In this document: positions 56,113-64,000 of the stretch, one piece after another | How the letters are laid out: each line of letters opens with the position of its first letter | Numbering within the stretch: position 1 is the first letter of the stretch | From: Aureimonas fodinaquatilis | GTDB lineage: Bacteria > Pseudomonadota > Alphaproteobacteria > Rhizobiales > Rhizobiaceae | Direction: 5' to 3' | Length of the DNA stretch: 64,000 bases | Assembly (NCBI RefSeq): GCF_008369445.1 | Contig: NZ_VTWH01000001.1 | Span: forward strand, 1,054,001 to 1,118,000 | Program-made: the position numbers and the translations under genes | The notes under the pieces: generated by a model | What the model was told of the DNA's origin: nothing | The model's database searches: none | Seen by the model: the letters and a program-made list of their open reading frames with translations, nothing else

Positions 56113-59073
56113 TTATGCCGTGCGTCGAATTCCGGCGTCTTTGCCGCGAGTGCGCTTTTCCTGCAATCGCCGCCTTGCTTCTTCCGCTGTAACCGGCGGG
56201 GCATAGAGGCGACTTTGAATATAGTCGCACTTGAACTGCTTCAGCTTTTCAGCGTCGCTATCGGTTTCCACACCTTCGGCAATGATTGTCAGGCCAAGAT
56301 CATGCGCCATGGTGACAATGGAACTATAGATCATCAATCGTTCATCGTGGCGCTCGCCCCGCAGAAAATTACGGTCGATTTTCAGCGTGTCGAATGGGAA
56401 GCGCATGAGATAGGAAAGCGAGGAGTGGCCCGAGCCGAACTCATCCAGTGTCAGGCCAACACCCATTTTCTGCAATTTGTCGAGAAGTCTGGCCGAGCGT
56501 TCGGGATTGTCCATCACCACGGGCTCGGTGAATTCCAGCCGCAGAGTTTCAGGCGGAAGGTGATAGCGTTTCAGCACGCGTGACACGTCATTGATCAGTT
56601 CCTGACGCAGCAATTGGCTGGAAGCAATATTGACGCAGATGAACAGGCTGGAACGGCCCGAAATTCGTTGCCAGTCACTGGCACGGCGGGTGGCTTCGTC
56701 CAGAGTGACCTGACAAAGCTGCTCGATCTGACCACTGGCTTCTGCAACGCTGACCAGTTCACCCATTGGCACCAGCCCGCGTTGCGGGTGTTCCCAGCGC
56801 AGCGCAACCTCAAAGCCGGCTGTGCTGCCATCCTTGATACGAATGATCGGCTGGTAGTAAAGGTGCAGTTCCTGCCGGGTAAAAGCGCGACGCAGGTCCG
56901 CTTCCAATTCCTGCCGACCGGATTTGCTGGTTCGGAAGGCGGGGCGGTAAGGCTCTATCCGGTCGCCGCCCAGCTTCTTGGCCTCAAACATCGCCAATTC
57001 GGCCTCGGTCACCAGTTCATCCGGGGTGGAGCCGTCGGACCATCCGGTCAGGCCGATGGAGCCGGTGAGGTGAATTTCGGTGTCGGTGAAGCTGATGGGA
57101 GCGCGGATGACCCCGCGCAGATATTCGGCAAATGCCGCAACTTCCGGCACTTCGCTGCGCGATGTCAGAAGGATTGCGAACTGATCGGCATCCAGCCGGG
57201 CCAGCGAATCCTGCGGTTTCAAAACGCGTTTGAGGCGGCGGCCGACAGTCAGCAGAACCGTGTCGCCGGTGACAACGCCGAATTCTTCGTTGATCTTGCC
57301 GAAACTGTCGATGTCGATGACAAAAATGGTTGGTTTAACGTCGGTGCAAACGCCGATCATGCTTGTCAGCGCATCCAGCCTGTCCAGCAGCAATTCGCGG
57401 TTGGGCAGCCCGGTCAACTGGTCGTAAAGCGCATCGTGCAACAGCCGCTCTTCAGACTTGTGGCGGCCGGTAACGTCCTTGAGTGTGCCCACGCACCGCA
57501 CCACCTCGCCATCGCTGCCCAGAACAGGGCGTGCATGCAGGTTCATCCAGTGGTAATGGCCTTCTTCGCCACGAACGCGGAAATCCTGGCAGATGCGCCC
57601 GCGCCTGTGCTCGATAATGGCATCCAGCGTGGCTTTGAACCTGTCCCTGTCATCCGGGTGCAGAATGGGCAGCCAGTCACGCGCCGGGCCATTCATAGTG
57701 CGGAACGGCATATTGCTCATTTCGTCTGAATCCGAGCCAACGAAAATGCGATCCCGCATCACGTCCCAATCCCATATGGCGTCACCCGTGCCGGATAGAG
57801 CCAGCGAGCGGCGTTCCATGTCTGAAATCAGCCCAGTGGCAAACGTGCCACCGGCGAACGCATGTTGCATGACGGTGAAGCCGAACAGAAGCACAATCAG
57901 CACCAGCCCGCCGCCAAGCGCAGATTGCACAATGTCATTGTCGATCCGGCCCTGAACAGTCATAGCCGCAGCGGCAAGCCATGCGCAGATCAGAATCCAT
58001 GTTGGTATCAACATGAAGGCGCGGTCAAACCGATGCACCGCCAGAACCACAATCAACACAGCACCAACAGCCGCTATGCCAACCATGGACATGCGCGCGA
58101 TGCCGGACGCTATGGCCGGCTCAAACACGGCCAGAATGCCAAGGCCCGCAAGCCCGCACAGCCAGATCAGCGTAAAGGCCGAAAGCGCCCTGTGCCACCG
58201 GTTCAGGTTGAGATAGGCATAGAGAAACACGACCAGCGTAAATGCTATCGCAATTTCCGTGCTTGCCCGCCATATCCGTTCATAACCGGGCTGGGTGGGA
58301 ATGAGCTTTTGCCAGAAGTCGAAATCAATGCAGACATAGGCCAGAACAGCCCATGCCAGCGCCGCCGTGGCCGGGAACACTGCAGAGCCTTTGACCACGA
58401 ACAGAATGGTCAGGAACACGGCCAGCAGACCGGCAATGCCAAGAACAATCCCGCGATAGAGGGTGAAAGCGTTGACCGTATCCTTATAGGCGTTGGGTTC
58501 CCACAACCGGATTTCGGGCAGCCTGTCGGATGAAAGCTCTGCGACGAAGGTGATGACCGAGCCGGGGTCCAGCGTGACGAGAAACAGATCTGCTTCGGAG
58601 TTTTCCAGGCGGTCCAGTGCAAAGCCTTCGGACGGGGTGATGGCAGCTATGCGCCGCGAGCCCAGATCCGGCCAGACAACGCCGGAACCTGCCAGTTTGA
58701 AATGCGGCGCCACCACCAGCCGGTCAATCTGCGTATCGGCATTGTTGGCAAGCGAAAAAACTGCCCAATTGCCAGTTGGGTTTGGCAGAACAGATTCCAC
58801 TTCAATGCGGCGCACAATGCCATCGGCACCGGGAACGGTGGAAACCTGAAAATTGTTGCCGTCGCTTTTGTGAAACTCCACTGCAGGCAGCAGATCCAGC
58901 GCCACAGTGTCCCGGCCAATACCCACCGGTTCCAGAGCCATGGCCACATTGGTCAGGGCGAAACAGGCAAACAGAATGCTGCTAAGCCAGATGAATGCAG
59001 ACCGAAGCCGCCAGGAGGTCCCTGACACCAAACCGTTACGCACTTTTGCCGATTTTGCTCTGGAGTTAAACAT
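56113..59073 (-). CDS. Membrane PAS-GGDEF-EAL protein with degenerate GGDEF
   Basis: The 986-residue protein has an N-terminal signal/anchor, an extracellular region to about 200, a 7TMR-DISM-like block of helices (about 203-405), a PAS domain (425-540), GGDEF (550-700) and EAL (735-965). The GGDEF loop reads DADQF (628-632), so cyclase activity is doubtful. EAL residues are largely kept: Glu755 in EVALR, Asp877-Glu878 in LDEFGSG, KID and AEGVET. It may be a c-di-GMP phosphodiesterase or sensor. The start at 59073 is preferred to upstream starts. It ends 4 bp from yqgE. Confidence 0.88.
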   Translation of the reverse strand: MFNSRAKSAKVRNGLVSGTSWRLRSAFIWLSSILFACFALTNVAMALEPVGIGRDTVALDLLPAVEFHKSDGNNFQVSTVPGADGIVRRIEVESVLPNPTGNWAVFSLANNADTQIDRLVVAPHFKLAGSGVVWPDLGSRRIAAITPSEGFALDRLENSEADLFLVTLDPGSVITFVAELSSDRLPEIRLWEPNAYKDTVNAFTLYRGIVLGIAGLLAVFLTILFVVKGSAVFPATAALAWAVLAYVCIDFDFWQKLIPTQPGYERIWRASTEIAIAFTLVVFLYAYLNLNRWHRALSAFTLIWLCGLAGLGILAVFEPAIASGIARMSMVGIAAVGAVLIVVLAVHRFDRAFMLIPTWILICAWLAAAAMTVQGRIDNDIVQSALGGGLVLIVLLFGFTVMQHAFAGGTFATGLISDMERRSLALSGTGDAIWDWDVMRDRIFVGSDSDEMSNMPFRTMNGPARDWLPILHPDDRDRFKATLDAIIEHRRGRICQDFRVRGEEGHYHWMNLHARPVLGSDGEVVRCVGTLKDVTGRHKSEERLLHDALYDQLTGLPNRELLLDRLDALTSMIGVCTDVKPTIFVIDIDSFGKINEEFGVVTGDTVLLTVGRRLKRVLKPQDSLARLDADQFAILLTSRSEVPEVAAFAEYLRGVIRAPISFTDTEIHLTGSIGLTGWSDGSTPDELVTEAELAMFEAKKLGGDRIEPYRPAFRTSKSGRQELEADLRRAFTRQELHLYYQPIIRIKDGSTAGFEVALRWEHPQRGLVPMGELVSVAEASGQIEQLCQVTLDEATRRASDWQRISGRSSLFICVNIASSQLLRQELINDVSRVLKRYHLPPETLRLEFTEPVVMDNPERSARLLDKLQKMGVGLTLDEFGSGHSSLSYLMRFPFDTLKIDRNFLRGERHDERLMIYSSIVTMAHDLGLTIIAEGVETDSDAEKLKQFKCDYIQSRLYAPPVTAEEARRRLQEKRTRGKDAGIRRTA

Positions 59074-59164
59074 GAATGCTGGCAGGCACCTTTCAGGCAT
59101 GGAACAAACGGCAAAACAAAGGCAGCGGAGCCTTGGACACCGGAGTTGAGGCCGTATTATGGCT

Positions 59165-59752
59165 TTATGCCTGCCGCAGGTCTTCTGCAAGCAGCGAATA
59201 AAGATGATGGTCTTCCCAGGAGCCCGCTATCTTCAGATATTTCCGCAGATAGCCCTCGTGCCGGAAACCTGTGCTTTCGAGCAATCTTCGTGATCGTTCG
59301 TTGGACGGCAGGCATGCGGCCTCCAGCCGATGCAGACCCTCTATGTCAAAGGCAAAACCGCACACCAGACGCACTGCGCCCGCCATATGACCCTTGCCAG
59401 CAAAGGGCGCACCCATCCAGTAACCAAGCGTCGCGGACTGCGCTACGCCTCGCCGGATGACACCAAGGGTCAGGCCGCCATACAGCGTCTCGCCGTTATT
59501 GCCGAAAATCAGAAAAGAATAGCTGGTTCGCTCGCGCGCCTCCTGCCGGTAGCGGGACAGTCGTTCGCGGAACGCCTTGCGGCTCAGCTCGTCAGCCGCC
59601 CAGGCTGGTTCCCATGGGGTCAGAAAATCGCGGCTGTCCTCACGCAGGCGGGCCCATTGCACATAGTCATCGCTGACAGGCAGGCGCAAAAGCAGCCCAT
59701 TGCCCTCCAGCTGGGGCGAATCAAAGCGGGAAAGCCATTCAATAAGCGCCAT
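59165..59752 (-). CDS. GNAT family N-acetyltransferase (RimJ-like)
   Basis: The 195-residue acetyltransferase has LLLRLPVSDDYVQWARLRE near the N-terminus, GYWMGAPFAGKGHMAGAVRLVCGFAFD (acetyl-CoA binding region) and LEAACLPSNERSRRLLESTGFRHEGYLRKYLKI. This matches the RimJ/ribosomal protein alanine N-acetyltransferase group; the substrate is unproven. It starts 13 bp after the M16 peptidase and is likely co-transcribed with it. Confidence 0.92.
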   Translation of the reverse strand: MALIEWLSRFDSPQLEGNGLLLRLPVSDDYVQWARLREDSRDFLTPWEPAWAADELSRKAFRERLSRYRQEARERTSYSFLIFGNNGETLYGGLTLGVIRRGVAQSATLGYWMGAPFAGKGHMAGAVRLVCGFAFDIEGLHRLEAACLPSNERSRRLLESTGFRHEGYLRKYLKIAGSWEDHHLYSLLAEDLRQA

Positions 59753-59765
59753 GACTGCCGTGTCG

Positions 59766-61070
59766 TTACGATGCTGGCAGTGACTGCCCGACCGGGCATT
59801 GCCGCAGCATGTCATGCAGATCCGCCATGCTTTGCAACTGGTTGACAGGGCCAATGGCTGCAAGTGTCGGGGTGGAGCCCAAAAATGTCTGTGCCGCCAG
59901 CCCGGCCAGCCGTTCGGCGGATATTGCCGACAGCCGATCTATCAGCTCTGTATTGCTGATCGGTGCGCCATTGAACAGCAATTGCCGGGCAATCTGGGCA
60001 GAACGGGCAGACGGACTTTCCTGGCTCATCAACAGGCTGGACCGCATCTGAGCGCGTGCGCGGACAACTTCCCGCTCGGTAATGCCTTCTGCGGCGCGCA
60101 TCAATTCCCCGGCAATAACCGGTGCCAGCTCGGCCAGCTCTTCTTCACCCGTTGCAGCATGCACGCCAAAAATACCGGTGTCCGAGAAGCTCCAGTGGAA
60201 AGCCGAAACCGCGTAGCAAAGGCCACGCGTCTCTCGCACTTCCTGAAACAGTCTGGAAGACATGCCGCCGCCCAGAATGATCGACAGAACCTGCGAGGCG
60301 TAAAAATCACGCGCATAATAGGGCCTGCCCTCAAACCCCATGACCAGTTGCGCATCGGCCAGATCGCGCATCTCGCGAAAATCGCCGCCAGTATAGCGTG
60401 CCAGGCTGGCGGGGTTGGTATCGCGGACAGCACCCGGCTGCATGTCGCCGAAAGCCGCACTGATCCTGTCGACAATCTCGCGGTGGGAAACACTGCCCGC
60501 AGCGGAAACCACTATCCGGTCAGGCGTATAGTTGCGGTTCATGTAACCGGCAATATCGGCGCGGCTGAACCCTGAAACGCTCTCCCGAGTGCCAAGGATA
60601 GGACGGCCAATAATCTGCCCCGCAAAGGCTGCAGACTGAAAATGGTCGAAAACAATATCATCCGGCGTGTCTTCTGCAGCGCCAAGCTCTTGCATGATGA
60701 CGTGTTTTTCGCGCTCAAGCTCATCTTCTTCAAACAGCGAGTTGCGCAGTATGTCCGACAGGATATCCAGGGCCAGCGGCACATCTTCCCGCATAACCCG
60801 GGCGTAGTAGGCGGTGGTTTCAACGCTGGTGGACGCGTTCAGCTCGCCGCCCACATCCTCGATTTCTTCGGCAATGCGGCGGGCAGACCGGCTGCCGGTG
60901 CCTTTGAACGCCATATGCTCTAGCAAATGGGCAATGCCGTGCTCGCGCACGGATTCATCGCGCGCGCCAGCCTTGACCCAAATGCCCAAAGCCGCACTTT
61001 CCAGCTTGGGCATTTCATCTGTGGCAATGGTCAGGCCATTTGCAAGCCGGGTGATTTCCACACTGCTCAT
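59766..61070 (-). CDS. M16 family zinc peptidase (processing peptidase-like)
   Basis: The 434-residue protein has the inverted zinc motif HLLEH (HGIAHLLEHMAFKGTGSR) with the second glutamate region EREKHVIMQELGAAEDTPDDIV. It is close in layout to the mitochondrial processing peptidase beta subunit, of which alphaproteobacterial forms are relatives. It acts on small peptides; its location is probably cytoplasmic. Its ATG overlaps the thrC stop (ATGA). Confidence 0.94.
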   Translation of the reverse strand: MSSVEITRLANGLTIATDEMPKLESAALGIWVKAGARDESVREHGIAHLLEHMAFKGTGSRSARRIAEEIEDVGGELNASTSVETTAYYARVMREDVPLALDILSDILRNSLFEEDELEREKHVIMQELGAAEDTPDDIVFDHFQSAAFAGQIIGRPILGTRESVSGFSRADIAGYMNRNYTPDRIVVSAAGSVSHREIVDRISAAFGDMQPGAVRDTNPASLARYTGGDFREMRDLADAQLVMGFEGRPYYARDFYASQVLSIILGGGMSSRLFQEVRETRGLCYAVSAFHWSFSDTGIFGVHAATGEEELAELAPVIAGELMRAAEGITEREVVRARAQMRSSLLMSQESPSARSAQIARQLLFNGAPISNTELIDRLSAISAERLAGLAAQTFLGSTPTLAAIGPVNQLQSMADLHDMLRQCPVGQSLPAS

Positions 61071-62476
61071 GCAGCCGCCCCAGCCTGAGCGGCGCGGCTG
61101 TGAGCAAGGATGAACTGCTTCACCTGTCCAACATCATTGGCCAGCGTGGTGAAGTCTTCGGGTTTGGTCATCAGGTCGGCATGGGTGGCGGGCAGGGCAG
61201 GTTCCACACCGCAAGCCGCTTTGATGGCGGCCGGAAACTTGGCCGGATGGGCGGTTCCCAGAACAATCATGGTTGCATCGCCCCTATGGCGTTCTGCCAC
61301 GCTGACAGCAACGGCAGTGTGCGGGTCCAGCACATAGGCGCGGCTGTCATTGTAGTGGCGGATGGTTGCCGATGTAGCGGCTTCATCTGTACGGCCGGCG
61401 TCAAAGCCGGCGCGAATGGCGGCCAGCGTTTCAGGCGGTATGGTGAAGCTGCCTGATTGTTGCAGGCTTTGCATCAGCCGGTTCACTGCTTCCGCATCCC
61501 GCCCGCCGGCTTCAAACAACAGGCGTTCAAAATTCGACGAAACCTGAATGTCCATGGACGGCGACATTGTTGGCCGCACGCCCAGCGTTTCATAAACGCC
61601 GGTCTTGAGGCTGCGCTCCAGAATGTCGTTTTCGTTGGTGGCGATAATCAGCCGTTCAATGGGCAGGCCCATGCGCTGTGCTGCGTACCCGGCAAAAATG
61701 TCGCCGAAGTTGCCGGTCGGAACCGTGAATGAAATTTTCCGCTCGGGCGCGCCCACGCTGGCGGCTGCAGCGAAGTAGTAGACAATCTGGGCCATGATCC
61801 GTGCCCAGTTGATGGAATTGACGCCTGACAGTGCGGAAGCATTGCGAAAGCGCGTGTCGTTGAACATGGCTTTGACCAGCGCCTGACAATCGTCAAACGT
61901 GCCATCCACGGCCAGAGCATGCACATTGTCTGCGCCGGAGCTTGTCATCTGCCGCTGCTGCACTGGCGACACCCGCCCGTGCGGAAACAGGATGAAAACA
62001 TCTGTCCGGCTGCTGCCTGCAAATGCGGAAACCGCGGCGCCGCCCGTGTCGCCCGATGTGGCGCCAACAATGGTGGCACGCTGGCCGCGCTCTGCCAGCA
62101 CATGATCCATCAACCGGGCCAGAAGCTGCATGGCCACGTCTTTGAAAGCCATCGTCGGCCCGTGAAACAGCTCCAGCACATATTCGTTGGCACCAGTCTG
62201 TACCAGCGGCGCAACTGCAGGGTGGCGGAAACTGCCATAAGCATCATCAATCATGGCTTTGAGCGCCTGATCGGAAATATCGCCGCCGACAAAAGGCTTT
62301 ATAACGTCAAATGCAACGTCTGCATAAGGACGCCCGGCAAAACCGGCAATGGTTGCCTTGTCCAGACCTGGCCAGGTTTCCGGCACATACAGGCCGCCAT
62401 CACTTGCCAATCCAGCGAGGAGAACATCTGCAAAACCAAGACGAGGCGCTGTTCCCCGCGTACTTACGTATTTCAC
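61067..62476 (-). CDS. thrC: Threonine synthase
   Basis: ThrC converts phosphohomoserine to threonine with PLP. The 469-residue protein begins with the typical KYVSTRGTAPRLGFADVLLAGLA, and the PLP lysine lies in FHGPTMAFKDVAMQLLARLM. GATSGDTGGAAVSAFAG holds phosphate-binding residues. The GTG at 62476, with GGAAAGA before it, gives the family N-terminus; an ATG at 62500 is in frame and less likely. The substrate comes from ThrB, encoded at 51.4 kb. Confidence 0.95.
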   Translation of the reverse strand: MKYVSTRGTAPRLGFADVLLAGLASDGGLYVPETWPGLDKATIAGFAGRPYADVAFDVIKPFVGGDISDQALKAMIDDAYGSFRHPAVAPLVQTGANEYVLELFHGPTMAFKDVAMQLLARLMDHVLAERGQRATIVGATSGDTGGAAVSAFAGSSRTDVFILFPHGRVSPVQQRQMTSSGADNVHALAVDGTFDDCQALVKAMFNDTRFRNASALSGVNSINWARIMAQIVYYFAAAASVGAPERKISFTVPTGNFGDIFAGYAAQRMGLPIERLIIATNENDILERSLKTGVYETLGVRPTMSPSMDIQVSSNFERLLFEAGGRDAEAVNRLMQSLQQSGSFTIPPETLAAIRAGFDAGRTDEAATSATIRHYNDSRAYVLDPHTAVAVSVAERHRGDATMIVLGTAHPAKFPAAIKAACGVEPALPATHADLMTKPEDFTTLANDVGQVKQFILAHSRAAQAGAAA

Positions 62477-62690
62477 GGCATCTTTCCATTCTGCACACAA
62501 GGCACTGTCAGTTCAGATATGCTGGAATTCCTCTAGCACAAATTTCACAAACTGTTCCAACTGTCTGGCTGCTGAATTTACAGTTCTGATTGCCAGCCAG
62601 TGCTTAATATATAAATACAAGGCAGGAAATCAGTGATTTTTTAAGCAGGTCTGGCGATTCGTTCGCCTTGATTAAAATGGGGGATTGGTC

Positions 62691-63188
62691 ATGTTGGCAT
62701 CCGGAATGCGCTGCGCAACAGGCGCTGCAATGGCGGCAGTTATTGCGGTATTGGCAGGTTGTTCAACATCCGGCACGCCCTCTGCGCTGGAAGAGGCGGC
62801 TTTGAACTATGCCGATCCCCGGGATTGTCCGCGTGTGGCCCTGATTGAGGAATCATCCATTCTGCGCAAGGGCGAAGCACCGAATTATGAGTATGTGGTT
62901 TCAATCTCTGAAGTCACACGCTCCTGCGTCATCAATGGCGGCCAGATATCCATGGATATCGGCGTTGCCGGTCGCCTGGTGCCGGGAAATGCGGCGCGTG
63001 CCGGCAATATGACCTTGCCGGTTACAGTGACCGTTTCTGACAGCACGGGTGTCGTTGTTTCCAAATCCGGGCGCATTGCGGTGGCCATAGCGCCCGGCGG
63101 ACCATCCAACTTTACCTTTGTTGAACGCGGCGTCGTGGTTCCGGCAGGTGGGTCTTTCGTGGTCAGCGCTTCCATCAACGGCCAATAA
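62691..63188 (+). CDS. Predicted lipoprotein of unknown function
   Basis: The 165-residue protein has a signal peptide with lipobox (VIAVLAGCSTSGTP), followed by CPRVALIEESSILRKGE, a beta-rich domain and VVVPAGGSFVVSASINGQ at the end. I do not recognise a named family; it is probably an outer-membrane or periplasmic lipoprotein. It has its own A/T-rich upstream region (about 62600-62640, with TATATAAATAC). GGGGGA lies 4-9 bases before the ATG at 62691. Confidence 0.8.
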   Translation: MLASGMRCATGAAMAAVIAVLAGCSTSGTPSALEEAALNYADPRDCPRVALIEESSILRKGEAPNYEYVVSISEVTRSCVINGGQISMDIGVAGRLVPGNAARAGNMTLPVTVTVSDSTGVVVSKSGRIAVAIAPGGPSNFTFVERGVVVPAGGSFVVSASINGQ

Positions 63189-63209
63189 GCCGCACCGGCA
63201 AATACGGGA

Positions 63210-63890
63210 TCAAGCTTTTTCCCAATCGGAAAAAGCCTCAACCACGGCGGGAAAATCGCTCAGGCGGTGAATAACGGTTTCTGCACCTGCGTCGGTCAGT
63301 GAATCCGCATGGCCGACATGGGTGTGCCTGCCGCCGGTGAAGCCAACCACGCGGCAACCGGCTGCCGCCGCTGCGGCAACACCATGCACGGAATCCTCCA
63401 GCACAATGGCGTTTTCCGGCGCTACGCCAAATTCCCGGCAAGCATATAGAAAAACGTCCGGCGCAGGCTTGCCGCGCTTGGTGCCAACCTCGCGGGAAGG
63501 GTAGATGTAGGGGCGGAACCTGTTCCACAAATCCACGTGCCGCAGCATCAGTTCCAGACGGAACATCATGGAGTTGGAGCAAATGCAGCGGGGCAGGTCC
63601 AGCCTGTCCAGCATGTCATGCACACCGGCAATTGCGGCCACTTTGGCCAACCGGATGTCGCTTTCCTTTTCCACGTCTGCGACGAAGTTCTCCGGCACAC
63701 GCAGGCCAGCCTCTTCACCCAGAATTTCAACAATGCGAACCAGCGTCAAACCGGCAAAGCGCTGTGAAATCTCTTCGGGCGAAATCTCGTAACCAAGCTC
63801 GGCAAACTTTTCCGATTCAATTTCCGAAGCCACAATTTCTGAATCCACGAGCACGCCATCGCAGTCGAAAATAATCAGCGAGAGAGCCAT
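63210..63890 (-). CDS. HAD family phosphatase, beta-phosphoglucomutase-like
   Basis: The 226-residue HAD hydrolase has the nucleophile motif IIFDCDGVLVDSE (Asp9, Asp11), CSNSMMF (motif II) and the lysine/acid region GKPAPDVFLYACREFGVAPENAIVLEDSVHG. It is a subgroup I phosphatase with a helical cap; the substrate is unknown. The methionine at 63890 is chosen over the open frame to 63929. The 110 bp after the start to the window edge show no other gene. Confidence 0.92.
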   Translation of the reverse strand: MALSLIIFDCDGVLVDSEIVASEIESEKFAELGYEISPEEISQRFAGLTLVRIVEILGEEAGLRVPENFVADVEKESDIRLAKVAAIAGVHDMLDRLDLPRCICSNSMMFRLELMLRHVDLWNRFRPYIYPSREVGTKRGKPAPDVFLYACREFGVAPENAIVLEDSVHGVAAAAAAGCRVVGFTGGRHTHVGHADSLTDAGAETVIHRLSDFPAVVEAFSDWEKA

Positions 63891-64000
63891 ATTTGTAAAA
63901 ACTCCTGAGGCGTTTGCAGGCCGGTTCAAGACGTGCCCGGCAGATCAATTCAGTCACATCCATGCGATGGAATGGCCGGACCATTCCCACGTGTGCGTCT

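Overview
The window reads as chromosomal core sequence of an alphaproteobacterium of the order Hyphomicrobiales (Rhizobiales). This rests on gene content and remembered gene order, not on a database search. The pointers are a coxB-coxA-ctaB-(small CoxF-like)-ctaG-coxC-DUF983-surf1-ispH-thrB-rnhA run, a thrC-M16 peptidase-GNAT-PAS/GGDEF/EAL block next to yqgE, a fabI/aroC/histone-deacetylase-like/xseB/dxs/tlyA series, separate glyQ and glyS, and a DUF6101-type protein. No rRNA or tRNA gene, CRISPR array, phage gene or insertion sequence was seen.

Layout. 1-4.6 kb: 3' two thirds missing of a PA0069-type radical SAM gene, a small glycosyltransferase-like gene, then a leftward TPR protein-ispE-moaB operon. 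4.6-5.0 kb: a 55-bp tandem repeat array. 5-19 kb: polyprenyl diphosphate synthase (leftward), then a rightward series: DUF2007, methyltransferase, S49 peptidase, a small membrane protein, glyQ, a zinc metallopeptidase, glyS, a GH25 lysozyme, a Sua5-type protein, an FAD oxidase, DUF6101 and an alcohol dehydrogenase. 19-30 kb: ubiA (leftward), purD, and a beta-oxidation cluster of two acyl-CoA dehydrogenases, a thiolase, a hydratase/dehydrogenase fusion and an enoyl-CoA hydratase. 30-40.5 kb: a long leftward block (DedA, RNA methyltransferase, tlyA, dxs, xseB, HDAC-like, aroC, phosphatase, fabI, DnaJ-like, surface lipoprotein). 40.5-43.2 kb: pdxH, tldD, IalB-like protein. 43.6-53.7 kb: the aa3-type cytochrome c oxidase operon with its assembly genes, then ispH-thrB-rnhA and a GntR-type regulator. 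53.8-64 kb: peroxiredoxin, a DsbD-N-like protein, yqgE, the EAL/M16/thrC block, a lipoprotein and a HAD phosphatase.

Themes. Isoprenoid supply and use recur (ispE, dxs, ispH, polyprenyl synthase, ubiA, ctaB), serving quinone and heme A for the oxidase encoded here. Fatty acids are covered in both directions: fabI for synthesis and the 21.7-30.1 kb cluster for degradation.

No new multigene system was found. The least explained content is between genes: a dispersed palindromic element of about 50-56 bp that usually points toward a start codon, a 63-bp-period tandem array of the same element upstream of aroC, two other hairpin arrays (55-bp and 59-bp periods), and a perfect 12-bp inverted repeat directly upstream of the fadE ribosome-binding site.
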